Below are positions 34,384 through 42,908 of a DNA stretch of 64,000 bases, in pieces. Position 1 is the first letter of the stretch; every line of letters starts with the position of its first letter. A model generated the notes under the pieces. The model was not told the origin of the DNA. It worked only from the letters and a program-made list of their open reading frames with translations, and did no database searches. The stretch is from Brevibacterium senegalense. GTDB taxonomy: Bacteria; Actinomycetota; Actinomycetes; Actinomycetales; Brevibacteriaceae. The position numbers and the translations under genes were made by a program. The stretch covers positions 406,540-470,539 of the forward strand of contig NZ_HE978601.1 of NCBI RefSeq assembly GCF_000285835.1. Direction: 5' to 3'.

Positions 34384-35379
34384 TCACGACTGAGCCAATG
34401 AACTGAACTTCAGACGGGGAAGCTCGAACAGAAGTCGGACCGGGAGCGTCGTCGAGCAGTAGGCCAGAATCGACCCTGCCATGAGAGCTACCGAGAAGTT
34501 GACTGCAACCACAACGTACGGCTCATCGACCCCCACAGCCACCAATCCAGCGCCCACCCACAGCATCAGCGGATAGTGAGCCAGATAGAAGACGATGGAC
34601 CGCCTGCCCACCCACTCGACAGCCGCGCTACCCCAGCGGCAACGATAGAACTCTGATGCCCAGCCCACCGCCGTCGCGATGCCAGTCAGAGTCACGCTGA
34701 TCGAGACGAGTTGCGAGCTCGGCAACGGCAGAAGATTCAGCAGAAGCGTTGCGAGCAGAGTCGTCCAGCGCACCGCTCTGTACGAGATGAAGGCGCGCAG
34801 ACGGACAGACGACTGGAACTGAGCGCCGAGGAAGAAGAAGGCTGAGAACAAGACGAACTTGCTGATGAACCCCCGATCCGCGATCACGATGGACACGACG
34901 ATCGCGACGATGGGGACGACACCAGGGGGAATCTTTGTCAACAGTGGCGCAGCACAGTAGTAGAGGAATACGAAGAGCAGGAACCAGATGTACGAGACCG
35001 GGATCCACTCATGGGGCATGAAGAGGAACCCCAGTTGACCCGTCGACGCAAGCAGAATGACAGCCCACACCACATACGGCCAAAGAAGCTTGCGTACCTT
35101 CCCGCCGTAGAACTCGCCCATCGACTTGGTGAGTGAGTGCGGGAGAAGGATTCCGGACAAGAACATGAGCACCGGCATCCTGTACGGCCCGAGGAACTCG
35201 TTGATCCAGCCGACGGCCACGGGAGCCGGAATCCCGTGGTAGAGCTGAGGGATTGCACTCGCATGCCATACGAGCAGGGCGATGATCGCTGATCCGCGGA
35301 CGAAGTCGATCCACACGATCCGGCCATCATCTGTCCGCGCTTGCCGACGCGACGCGTCCCCTTGCTCGCCTGATCTCAT
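34384..35379 (-). CDS. acyltransferase-3 family membrane protein (c)
   Basis: This 331-residue multi-pass protein has WIDFVRGSAIIALLVWHAS and then YRMPVLMFLSGILLPHSLTKSM, closely resembling copy (a) at 24421-25407. It has about ten hydrophobic helices. It probably acylates extracellular polysaccharide. GGAG precedes the ATG at 35379 by seven bases. Codon choice is less GC-rich and less regular than in adjacent purF and aldehyde dehydrogenase genes, consistent with acquisition together with polysaccharide genes. Confidence 0.9.
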   Translation of the reverse strand: MRSGEQGDASRRQARTDDGRIVWIDFVRGSAIIALLVWHASAIPQLYHGIPAPVAVGWINEFLGPYRMPVLMFLSGILLPHSLTKSMGEFYGGKVRKLLWPYVVWAVILLASTGQLGFLFMPHEWIPVSYIWFLLFVFLYYCAAPLLTKIPPGVVPIVAIVVSIVIADRGFISKFVLFSAFFFLGAQFQSSVRLRAFISYRAVRWTTLLATLLLNLLPLPSSQLVSISVTLTGIATAVGWASEFYRCRWGSAAVEWVGRRSIVFYLAHYPLMLWVGAGLVAVGVDEPYVVVAVNFSVALMAGSILAYCSTTLPVRLLFELPRLKFSSLAQS

Positions 35380-35398
35380 GTGTGGTCTCCGTCGCGCG

Positions 35399-36841
35399 TC
35401 ACAGCTTCATGACGACGGTCTTCGTCTGGGTGTACTCGTCGAACGCCTCGATCGACTTCTCGCGGCCGTAGCCGGACTTCTTGAAGCCGCCGAAGGGTAG
35501 CTCCACCCCGCCACCGGCGCCGTACGTGTTCACGAACACCTGGCCGGCTTCGATCTGGTGCGCCATCCGGTGCGCCCGCGACAAGTTGGTCGTCCAGACC
35601 GCTGACACCAGTCCGTACTCCGTGCCGTTCGCCAGGGCGAGGGCCTCGTTGTCATCCTCGAATCGGGTGAGAGCGACGACGGGACCGAAGACCTCCTCGT
35701 GAAAGATACGCTGCGACGGATCCACATCCGCCACGATCGTGGGCGAGACGAAGGCCCCTCCTGCCAGTTCCTCTGCGAGGCCTTCCGGACGACCTCCGCC
35801 CACGAGGATCTGCGAGGCATCGACCTCATCGAGGAACCCCTGGACCCTGTCCCGCTGCTTCGCGGAGACCAGCGGCCCCAGCCCGGGATCGTCGATGCCG
35901 CGGCCCACAGTGATCGCCTCCAAGGCCCGGCTCATCTTCTCTACGACCTCGTCGTGCACGGAGGCGTGGACCAGGAGTCGCGATCCAGCAGAGCAGGTCT
36001 GTCCCGCATTCTGTGTGAATGACCTCACCAGGCTGGGCACCGCGCCGTCGATGTCCGCATCCGCGAACACGACGTTGGCGGACTTGCCGCCCAGTTCCAG
36101 GACGGTGGGAATGACACGGTCCGCGGCGGCGTGGGCGATGAGTGACCCGGTCGCGGTCGACCCGACGAAGCCCAGGTGCGCAATTCGGGGGTGCTTCGCC
36201 AGCGCGTCGCCGGCCTCCGCCCCCAAGCCCACGACGACGTTGAAGGCGCCCGCCGGGAATCCAGCCTCATGGATGAGCTCTGCCAGTCGCACCGTGGTGC
36301 GAGGGGTCTCATCCGCCGGCTTCGCCACGGCGCAGTTCCCGGTGGCCAGGGACGTCGCCGCTGCACGGCCGATGAGCTGCAGCGGGTAGTTCCACGCGAC
36401 GATGTGCCCCGTCACTCCGTACGGCTCGCGACGGGTGTAGACGTGCATGTCGTCGCCCAGTGGGATCTGGTGGCCGTAGTAGGCCTCGATCGTGTGGCCG
36501 TAGAAGTCGAAGTAGCGGGCGCAGACGTCCACGTCCGCGTAGGCCTGCGTCAGCGGCTTGCCCGTGTCCTCCGATTCCAGCCGCGCCAGTTCCTCGCGGT
36601 TCGCGCGGATGAGCGCTCCGGTCGCCACCAGCAGCTTCGAGCGCTGCTCCGGGGAGCTGCGGCGCCACTCCTTCTGCGCGGCGGCGGCCGATTGCACGGC
36701 TGCGTCGACCTCGTCCTCGCCGGACCGTGCGACCTGTCCGATCTCCTCCCCTGTCGCGGGGTCGATGTTGGAGTAGGTCCGCAGGGACGGCAGATGCCGT
36801 CCGCCGATGAAGGATGTGGTCTGCACTGTGCGAGGTGTCAT
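35399..36841 (-). CDS. NAD(P)-dependent aldehyde dehydrogenase
   Basis: This 480-residue enzyme has the full active site: Asn161 (AWNYPLQ), Glu249 (LELGGKSA) and nucleophile Cys283 (NAGQTCSAG). It belongs to the betaine/gamma-aminobutyraldehyde dehydrogenase region of the superfamily, and the actual aldehyde is unknown. I choose the ATG at 36841, which leaves MTPRTVQTTSFIGG; an upstream GTG would add 12 residues without a ribosome binding site. It is read from the same strand as the sterol-carrier-like and asparaginase genes 55 bp upstream. Confidence 0.92.
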   Translation of the reverse strand: MTPRTVQTTSFIGGRHLPSLRTYSNIDPATGEEIGQVARSGEDEVDAAVQSAAAAQKEWRRSSPEQRSKLLVATGALIRANREELARLESEDTGKPLTQAYADVDVCARYFDFYGHTIEAYYGHQIPLGDDMHVYTRREPYGVTGHIVAWNYPLQLIGRAAATSLATGNCAVAKPADETPRTTVRLAELIHEAGFPAGAFNVVVGLGAEAGDALAKHPRIAHLGFVGSTATGSLIAHAAADRVIPTVLELGGKSANVVFADADIDGAVPSLVRSFTQNAGQTCSAGSRLLVHASVHDEVVEKMSRALEAITVGRGIDDPGLGPLVSAKQRDRVQGFLDEVDASQILVGGGRPEGLAEELAGGAFVSPTIVADVDPSQRIFHEEVFGPVVALTRFEDDNEALALANGTEYGLVSAVWTTNLSRAHRMAHQIEAGQVFVNTYGAGGGVELPFGGFKKSGYGREKSIEAFDEYTQTKTVVMKL

Positions 36842-36896
36842 GTCTTCATTGAACACCAGCACTGCCCGCCCGGTCACCGGGTGTCCGATGAGCGAG

Positions 36897-37295
36897 TCAG
36901 GCGAGCGCGCGACCCTGCGGATCGAACAGCGGCAGCAGGCCGCTCAAGTCCGACCGTATTCCCGATGCTGCGACTGCGTGGGTGCGCATCGCGTCCTCGA
37001 AGTCGAGGCGACCGGTGACGAGCGCCAGCCATGTCCCTGCGTCGGCCTCGACGGTGTTGGGAGGGGTCCCGCGCGTGTGCTTGGGGCCTTCCACTGCCTG
37101 GATGACTCCGAACGGCGGCACCCTCACTTCGACGCTTCCGCCTGGATGCCGGTGGGCGAATTCCTCGAGGGTGAAGCGCACTGCGGTCGCCAGCGTCTGC
37201 CGGTCGACGCCGGAAGAACCGCAGACGACTGCCGCGCACCATGTGTCGAGTGCCGAACGTCCGACCTGCGGGTTCGTGCGGCGCTTCGGGCTCAC
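36897..37295 (-). CDS. sterol-carrier-family protein (SCP2-like)
   Basis: This 132-residue small soluble protein has the pattern of actinobacterial sterol-carrier-family proteins: RFTLEEFAHRHPGGSVEVRVPPFGVIQAVEG, then GRLDFEDAMRTHAVAASGIRSDLSGLLPLFD. These probably bind a hydrophobic ligand. The GTG at 37295 has GAGGAG six bases upstream and overlaps the asparaginase stop by four bases (GTGA), so translation is coupled. The same arrangement in other actinobacteria is plausible but not checked here. Confidence 0.75.
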   Translation of the reverse strand: MSPKRRTNPQVGRSALDTWCAAVVCGSSGVDRQTLATAVRFTLEEFAHRHPGGSVEVRVPPFGVIQAVEGPKHTRGTPPNTVEADAGTWLALVTGRLDFEDAMRTHAVAASGIRSDLSGLLPLFDPQGRALA

Positions 37296-38311
37296 GATCT
37301 GCTCCTCTGCACCGCGGTGACGGCTTCGCCCAAGCACACGGCTCCCACCGTCTGCGGCTCGCCACCGTCATCGATGCCTCCGGTGACGGGAGTGGTGAGT
37401 CGACGGCCCAGGTCCTCTGCGGCATCCGGGTCGACGGCGCCGACCGACCCCAGCAGCGCCAACGCCACACGGGTGGTGGGACGGGACGAGCCGTCGAGGC
37501 ATTTGACGGCGACGGACCAGCCTTCTGGTGTCGCCATGACCATGACGCCTTCCGCTCCGAACTTCGCGAAGATGCCCAGCTCCTCGATCACCGTGGTGTT
37601 GGGCCGGCCCGCGCCTTCGACCCCCCATGGGTGCTCCAGCACTGCGTCCATGAGCGACGCGGCTTCCGTGTCCATCCGCTGCGCCACCCGGCTGATTCCC
37701 GTTGCGAGTGCGCGCAGAGTGAGCGCATAGACCGGCGCACCGCACCCGTCCGTGCCGACAGCCTGCGGCGGCCCACCGGTGTAGGTGCGAACCACCGCTT
37801 CGACCTCCTGCTGCACCGGATGCGTGGGGTCGAGATACGTGCGGGGGTCATGTCCTCCAGCGACGGCGGCCAGGAGGAATGCCGCGTGCTTGCCGGAGCA
37901 GTTGAAGTGAAGAGGGGATCGCACGTGCCCGTCAGCTGCTCGCGCTTCCCACGTCGCACGATCCGCAGGAATGACGGACGGGCACTGGAGCGCCGACTCA
38001 TCGAGCCCCGCGGACGCCAACATGGCTGTCACGACGTCGATGTGGCGCTGCTCGGATCGATGGGATGCCGTGGCGAGAGCGGCGGCCGGCCCGTCGAGCT
38101 CTGCGCCTGCCCGCATACTGGCGATCGCCTGCAGCGGCTTGAGAGTCGACCGGACGAAGACGGGCTGATCGGTCGCGCCCAGCGCTGCGGTTGGAACTCC
38201 CTCGGGGTCCAGGAGGACGGCGGAGCCCACGTGGCGGGACTCGATGAAACCGGACCGTTCGACGACGGCCAGTTCCACGGCGTCCTGAGACGAGAAGGTG
38301 TGGAGTGCCAT
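37292..38311 (-). CDS. asparaginase (type II-like, bacterial asparaginase/AsnA family)
   Basis: This 339-residue protein belongs to the asparaginase II family that is distinct from the AnsA/B fold. Signatures include RSTLKPLQA, FNCSGKHAAFL, GTDGCGAPVYALTLRALA and a conserved NTTVIEELGIFAKFGAEGV. It would hydrolyse asparagine to aspartate, though few members are tested. There is no signal peptide. It starts at 38311, five bases after the DUF3151 stop, and overlaps the sterol-carrier gene, so three genes form a compact operon. Confidence 0.85.
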   Translation of the reverse strand: MALHTFSSQDAVELAVVERSGFIESRHVGSAVLLDPEGVPTAALGATDQPVFVRSTLKPLQAIASMRAGAELDGPAAALATASHRSEQRHIDVVTAMLASAGLDESALQCPSVIPADRATWEARAADGHVRSPLHFNCSGKHAAFLLAAVAGGHDPRTYLDPTHPVQQEVEAVVRTYTGGPPQAVGTDGCGAPVYALTLRALATGISRVAQRMDTEAASLMDAVLEHPWGVEGAGRPNTTVIEELGIFAKFGAEGVMVMATPEGWSVAVKCLDGSSRPTTRVALALLGSVGAVDPDAAEDLGRRLTTPVTGGIDDGGEPQTVGAVCLGEAVTAVQRSRS

Positions 38312-38316
38312 GCGGC

Positions 38317-38781
38317 TCAGTTGCCGGTACCGGTGATCTGATCCATCGCCGTGGGGTCAGAGTCGCGGAGGAACTTCTCCACGCGAGCGGCTTCCTCCGC
38401 CTCCCCGATCCCGGCCGCCGCCCGACCCAGCGCGTAGAGGGCGCGGAGGAATCCGCGGTTCACCTCGTGCGACCACGGGATGGGGCCGGTGCCGCGCCAG
38501 CCCGCGCCGCGCAGCGCGTCGAGCCCGCGATGGTAGCCGACGCGCGCGTAGGCATACGAATCGACCAGTCGGCCTTCGTCGAAGGCTTCGTCCGCGAGCT
38601 CCGCCCAGGCGAGGCTGGACGCCGGCAGAGCCGCGGCGACGTCGGTGGGTTCCGTCCCCGCGTCCAGGCGCTTGAGTGCGTCGACGTCCGGGTGGTCATC
38701 CGGCAGGTAGGTGGGCTGCGGCCCCAGCTGCGAGGCGTCGAGGTTGCCGATGTGCGAGGGATTCCCCAGGTTCTGGCTCAT
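38317..38781 (-). CDS. DUF3151 protein
   Basis: This 154-residue actinobacterial protein of unknown function has the DUF3151 pattern: Asn-rich leader, TYLPDDHPDVDALKRLDAG, LAWAELADEAFDEGRLVDSYAYARVGYHRGLDALRGAGWRGTGPIPWSHEVNRGFLRALYALGRAA. It looks like a TPR-like helical protein. It is the first gene of an operon with asparaginase and the sterol-carrier-like protein. A divergent glycosyltransferase lies 112 bp away. Confidence 0.9.
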   Translation of the reverse strand: MSQNLGNPSHIGNLDASQLGPQPTYLPDDHPDVDALKRLDAGTEPTDVAAALPASSLAWAELADEAFDEGRLVDSYAYARVGYHRGLDALRGAGWRGTGPIPWSHEVNRGFLRALYALGRAAAGIGEAEEAARVEKFLRDSDPTAMDQITGTGN

Positions 38782-38841
38782 GCGTTCAGGGTACCGGGCA
38801 CTGAGCGCCGCGCATCCCCCATCTGCTCCGCCACTCGAGTT

Positions 38842-38847
38842 TAGACT
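38842..38847 (+). promoter_or_regulatory. -10-like box of the stand-alone glycosyltransferase
   Basis: TAGACT at 38842-38847 sits 46 bp before the ATG in a 112-bp divergent gap. No good -35 is visible. An imperfect dyad (actcgag and ctcgaa) flanks it. Confidence 0.35.
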
Positions 38848-38893
38848 TCACTCGAATGTCGTACGTGTGACATCGTCAAATGAGGAGCATTGC

Positions 38894-40030
38894 ATGGCAG
38901 GCCGACTCGTCGTCATCCAACCGGACTCGTTCCACCGTCGCGGCACAGATCTACTTCTCGAGGCAAAGACCCTCAGTGGGGTGACAGCGTTCGCTCGCCA
39001 GTGGCCAGGTGACGTCACAGTCGTCGCGCGACCCGCGACCGGCGATCCGCCTTCCCACCTCGTGCAGACCAGAATCGCCTCTTTACAGTTCGACGTGATC
39101 CTCAGCGACGACCTCTTCAACCCCGCGCATCGGCGTGGAGCGTCCGCGACTCTTGCTCTCCACACAGTCGGAAACGTACCCCTCCTGCGCTTCGAGCCGC
39201 ATCGCCTGATCTTACTGACGGAGAACCCGCTGAGGCAGCGCCTTGCGACCTCTTTCATCGGGAACTCAGCCGTAGGCGGCGCGCGTTCCGCAATCGGCCA
39301 TCTGCGTCGCGCGCCGGCACTGTGGAACATGGTCCGCGCTGCAGGAGGAATCCAGTGCAACGGCTACCCGACGTGGAACGCCTACGCTCACCTCTCCGAT
39401 AATCCAATCCTCTTCTTCGACAGCAGGGTCACGGATACTCAGATCGCGAAATCGCAGAGTGAGTTCGCGGCGACCTCAACAGCGACAAAACCTCTGACCG
39501 CGGCATTCTCCGGTCGACTGATCGCGATGAAAGGACCGCAGTATGCGATTCAGGCTATTCAGAGCGTCTCGGAGTCAGATATCGACCGGATCTTCGTGCT
39601 GGGTGACGGCGACATGGCCGAATCTCTCAAGCGGCAGTCACGCGCGATCGGCCATCGCGTCGACTTCGTAGGACACCTTCCGTACGAGACCGAGTGGGTC
39701 GAGTTCATTCGGCAACACGTCAACGTCATGTTGCTCCCCCATACACAGGGCGACCCCGCAGGTACGTACATTGAATCTTCTGCTCTAGGCGTCCCTGTCG
39801 TTGGCTTCGCGAATCAGGCGCTCTCACCATTGGCAGATCGGCACGGAATCGGCTGGACCGTTCGCATGCGGACCAGTAGTGCGCTTTCCACGAAACTGAA
39901 GGAGCTCGCGCGATCTCCACAGCAGGTCAGAGCTGCGGGCGAACGAGGCATTGATTTCGCTTCACGGCACACCTTCGAAACAGAGTTCCGACGTCGAGTC
40001 CTTCACATCCGCGAGGTCGTGCAAGACTGA
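38894..40030 (+). CDS. glycosyltransferase family 4-like
   Basis: This 378-residue GT-B protein has the C-terminal donor-binding pattern PLTAAFSGRLIAMKGPQYAIQAI, IFVLGDGDMAESL, VDFVGHLPYE, and the E-x7-E-like stretch TYIESSALGVPVVGF. The N-terminal acceptor half is divergent. It transfers a sugar, probably to a surface polysaccharide. TGAGGAG precedes the ATG at 38894. Codon use is unlike most neighbours: CTA and GTT appear before glycine where others use CTG and GTG, and GC content is lower. This suggests recent transfer. Confidence 0.87.
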   Translation: MAGRLVVIQPDSFHRRGTDLLLEAKTLSGVTAFARQWPGDVTVVARPATGDPPSHLVQTRIASLQFDVILSDDLFNPAHRRGASATLALHTVGNVPLLRFEPHRLILLTENPLRQRLATSFIGNSAVGGARSAIGHLRRAPALWNMVRAAGGIQCNGYPTWNAYAHLSDNPILFFDSRVTDTQIAKSQSEFAATSTATKPLTAAFSGRLIAMKGPQYAIQAIQSVSESDIDRIFVLGDGDMAESLKRQSRAIGHRVDFVGHLPYETEWVEFIRQHVNVMLLPHTQGDPAGTYIESSALGVPVVGFANQALSPLADRHGIGWTVRMRTSSALSTKLKELARSPQQVRAAGERGIDFASRHTFETEFRRRVLHIREVVQD

Positions 40031-40063
40031 CATCCGACCACATCGTTCAGGAGAGAGGAATCC

Positions 40064-41050
40064 TCACGCCTCCTCGTCGCCGCGGACAGCGAATGGGTCG
40101 GCAGTGAGAACGCCGTCGACTCCAGCGTCGACCAGCTCTTGCATGTCGTCGGCTGGCACCTGGCCCTCCACCCAGATCGACAGGACGGTATCGGTCCAGT
40201 CGTCCAGCCCGCTTGTATCCGCAGGTATTGCCGCGCCCCAATAGCCCGCGGCCGCGAGCTCGTCCGGCGTGCTGCTCTCCACGTCCCCGTCGAACAGTGC
40301 GACGGCGCCTGCCTGGGCGGCCTGCTGCGCGAGTCCCTCGTCGGACGTGCGAACGATGATCGCGTCCTGCCGTTCCGCCTCTGCTGCGCTCGACAGCACT
40401 GCCTCGAGCTCCCCGCTGGTGTCCACGGCCGGCAGGAAGATCGTGTCCTCACCGTAGTCTGCGAAGACTTCCGCCCAGGTTGCAGGAGTGCCCGCGTTCG
40501 TATCGTCTCGCGGCGCTGGGATCGATGCGTCTGCGAATTCCTCCGCCGTCAGCTCACCGTATGGGGCCGAGTAGACGTCTTCACCGTCTCCGGCTCCCAG
40601 CACGACGGTTCCATCTCTCAGCTCGACGAGATCGATGGCCGGAGCGAAACCGAACCGGACGTTCTCACGGACCGCCTCGGCAGAGTTCGCCGGGTACACA
40701 GCAGAACCTGCTTCGTCCGCCGCGATCACAGGCGTGGGCATCGACTCCACGGTCACCGGACCGCCGGAACTCACGGCGCTCCAGACGATGACACCCACGA
40801 CGGCGGCGACCGCGCCCCCCGCGATGACGAGCGGAGCCAGCGTCCGGCGACTCGAACGATTCGCCTTCGCCTCTGCGACACGCGCGTCCCAATCCGCCTG
40901 CTCCTCCGAACTCACCTGACCTGCGGTACGCGCCTTCCGCGCGTCCTCCGAGGTCGACTTCTTCAGGTTCTCCGGCGTCAGATCCGCCAGCGTCTCCATC
41001 CGGTCACTGCGATCACGACCGCGCTTCCTCTTGGCCACCTCGAGGCTCAC
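40064..41050 (-). CDS. membrane-anchored degenerate GDPD-like protein
   Basis: This 328-residue protein has a charged cytosolic N-terminus (KRKRGRDR then a helical segment), one membrane helix (residues 71-93) and an extracytoplasmic domain. That domain follows the glycerophosphodiester phosphodiesterase layout (TPVIA, YPANSAEAVR, AIDLVELRDGTVVL, GELTAEEFA, TPATWAEVFADY, VDGVLTADP). The catalytic HRG, ExD and HD residues are replaced (ADEAG, IDL, AGD), so it is probably not an enzyme. The GTG at 41050 overlaps the GT2 stop (GTGA). A GTG at 41038 is an alternative start. It ends the TagGH-GT2 operon. Confidence 0.72.
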   Translation of the reverse strand: MSLEVAKRKRGRDRSDRMETLADLTPENLKKSTSEDARKARTAGQVSSEEQADWDARVAEAKANRSSRRTLAPLVIAGGAVAAVVGVIVWSAVSSGGPVTVESMPTPVIAADEAGSAVYPANSAEAVRENVRFGFAPAIDLVELRDGTVVLGAGDGEDVYSAPYGELTAEEFADASIPAPRDDTNAGTPATWAEVFADYGEDTIFLPAVDTSGELEAVLSSAAEAERQDAIIVRTSDEGLAQQAAQAGAVALFDGDVESSTPDELAAAGYWGAAIPADTSGLDDWTDTVLSIWVEGQVPADDMQELVDAGVDGVLTADPFAVRGDEEA

Positions 41051-42138
41051 CTGCTCCGATCTCTGTTGGACGCCGCACCCGTCAGCAGGCCGCGCAGGAA
41101 CCCTGTGCCCCAGCTCAAATGCATGGTGGGCAGCACGAGAGCGAACCAGCACCGTTCGCGCAGGCCCGCATCGGGCGCGCGCCAGGCCGCCGCCACGATC
41201 CCGGCGACATACGAGAGGCTGGGCACGTGCACGAGTGCCGTGAAGCGCCGAAGCAGCCGGGGCCACCGGCGAGTCGCACCGCCCAGCTGCAGCAGCGCCT
41301 CGATGAGGGCTGCAGCGACGCCCAGCACCAGCAGCGGTGGAGCGAAGTAACGCAGGGAGTTGCGCGAGCCGTGGCGACGGACGATCTCCGCACGCCACAC
41401 CCCGGTCGCGTAGAACTGCTGAGCGAGCTTCGACCAGGACGCCCGCGGCCAGTAGGTGACACGCAGGTCCGGGTCGAACCAGACCAGCCCCCCGACCTCC
41501 CGGATCCTGAGGTTGAGCTCCCAGTCCTGACCACGTCGCAGGGTCTCGTCGAAGCCACCCAGCACGTCGAACACTTCACGACGGAAGACACCCAGGTACG
41601 CCGATTCCGCCTCCTGGGCCTCATCGCCCGCGTGGTATGCAGGTCCGCCCAGACCGATCCGAGACATGTAGGCGCGGGCGACCGCTCGCTGGAAGGCCCC
41701 ACGGCCTCGGGCCTCCATGAGCCCGCCCAGGTTGGCGGCGCCGGTGTCCCGCAGGATGTCGATGCCGCGGGAGGTGTAGTCGGCTGTCAGCTCCGAGTGC
41801 GCGTCGACCCGGATCACGACCGGATGCGTCGTGCGTGCAACGGCGAGGTTCAGACCGATCGGGGTATCACCGCGCGGGTTGTCGACGACGACGACGCGCG
41901 GATCCGCGGCCGCCATGCGGGTGACGATCTCCGTCGTCCCATCCGTCGACGGCCCCAGCGCCACGACGATCTCCTGCGGGCCCGCGTACTCCTGCGCCAG
42001 GATCGTCGTGATCGCCTCCTCCACGTGCCCCGCCTCATTGAGGATCGGCATGATGTAGGAGACGCCAGGAAGCGAAGGCAGAGCGGGCAGTGCGTCGAGG
42101 GTGGGACCCGCCTGCGCGGAGTGCGTCGTCCGGTTCAC
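41047..42138 (-). CDS. glycosyltransferase family 2
   Basis: This 363-residue protein has a GT-A domain: PGVSYIMPILNEAGHVEEAI, DPRVVVVDNPRGDTPIGLNLAV, the DxD-like RVDAHSEL, and GGFDETLRRGQDWELNLRI. It is followed by three C-terminal hydrophobic segments that anchor it in the membrane. It matches succinoglycan-type glycosyltransferases. GTG starts it at 42138, overlapping the exporter ATPase stop by four bases (GTGA). The operon order is permease, ATPase, this enzyme, GDPD-like protein, which implies that it builds or modifies the exported glycan. Confidence 0.9.
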   Translation of the reverse strand: MNRTTHSAQAGPTLDALPALPSLPGVSYIMPILNEAGHVEEAITTILAQEYAGPQEIVVALGPSTDGTTEIVTRMAAADPRVVVVDNPRGDTPIGLNLAVARTTHPVVIRVDAHSELTADYTSRGIDILRDTGAANLGGLMEARGRGAFQRAVARAYMSRIGLGGPAYHAGDEAQEAESAYLGVFRREVFDVLGGFDETLRRGQDWELNLRIREVGGLVWFDPDLRVTYWPRASWSKLAQQFYATGVWRAEIVRRHGSRNSLRYFAPPLLVLGVAAALIEALLQLGGATRRWPRLLRRFTALVHVPSLSYVAGIVAAAWRAPDAGLRERCWFALVLPTMHLSWGTGFLRGLLTGAASNRDRSR

Positions 42139-42908
42139 TTGTGCTTCACATACTCCTCGACGACCGCGTCCGTCTCTCCGTCCGCACGCAGTTCGCCCTT
42201 CTCGATCCAGATCGTCCTGTTGCACGTGTCCTTGATCGAACGCATCGAATGAGAGACGAGGAACACCGTGCCGGCCGCCTCGCGGATCTCCCGGATGCGG
42301 GCCTCGGACCGCTTCTGGAACTCGCGGTCACCCACGCTCAGCGCTTCGTCGACGATGAGGATCTCGTGGTGCTTCGCCGTCGCGATGCCGAACTTCAACC
42401 GGGCGGTCATCCCGGAAGAGTACGTGCGCATCGGCATGTCGATGAACTCCCGCAGACCGGTGAACTCGACGATGTCGTCGTACTTCTCCTCGATCTCCGT
42501 CCGGGTCATGCCCAGCGCCAGACCGCCCAGGATGATGTTCCGGCTGCCGGAGAGATCGTTCAACAGAGCCGCACCGATGCCCAGCAGGTTAGGCCGGCTC
42601 TTCGCGTACACGGCTCCCCGAGTGGCGGGTGTGAGCCCGGTGATCGTCCGCATGAGCGTCGACTTGCCGGACCCGTTGGTCCCGATGATGCCGATCGACT
42701 CATTGGCGTTCGCGACGAAGGAGACGCCTTTGAGCGCATGCACCGTCTGCAGCGACCGGCCGCGGTTCAGCAGACCGCCCACACTCGACGCTGTCGCCTT
42801 CTTGCCCGTCGCGAGGGTGCTGTACTCGACGTGCACGTCGTCGCAGATGACGACCGGATCCTCGGCCGTCACCCCATCACGGGCCCCCGCGTCAGTTGGC
42901 TCGGCCAT
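42135..42908 (-). CDS. polysaccharide/teichoic-acid ABC exporter ATPase (TagH/Wzt-like)
   Basis: This 257-residue ATPase has Walker A GTNGSGKST, signature YSSGMTARL and Walker B ILIVDEALSVGD, followed by the switch VSHSM. These are typical for TagH/Wzt/KpsT export ATPases, where the signature lacks LSGGQ. An N-terminal extension of about 20 residues precedes it, and there is no C-terminal carbohydrate-binding domain. It partners the permease upstream (17-bp overlap) and is followed by GT2 with a GTGA overlap. Confidence 0.93.
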   Translation of the reverse strand: MAEPTDAGARDGVTAEDPVVICDDVHVEYSTLATGKKATASSVGGLLNRGRSLQTVHALKGVSFVANANESIGIIGTNGSGKSTLMRTITGLTPATRGAVYAKSRPNLLGIGAALLNDLSGSRNIILGGLALGMTRTEIEEKYDDIVEFTGLREFIDMPMRTYSSGMTARLKFGIATAKHHEILIVDEALSVGDREFQKRSEARIREIREAAGTVFLVSHSMRSIKDTCNRTIWIEKGELRADGETDAVVEEYVKHK

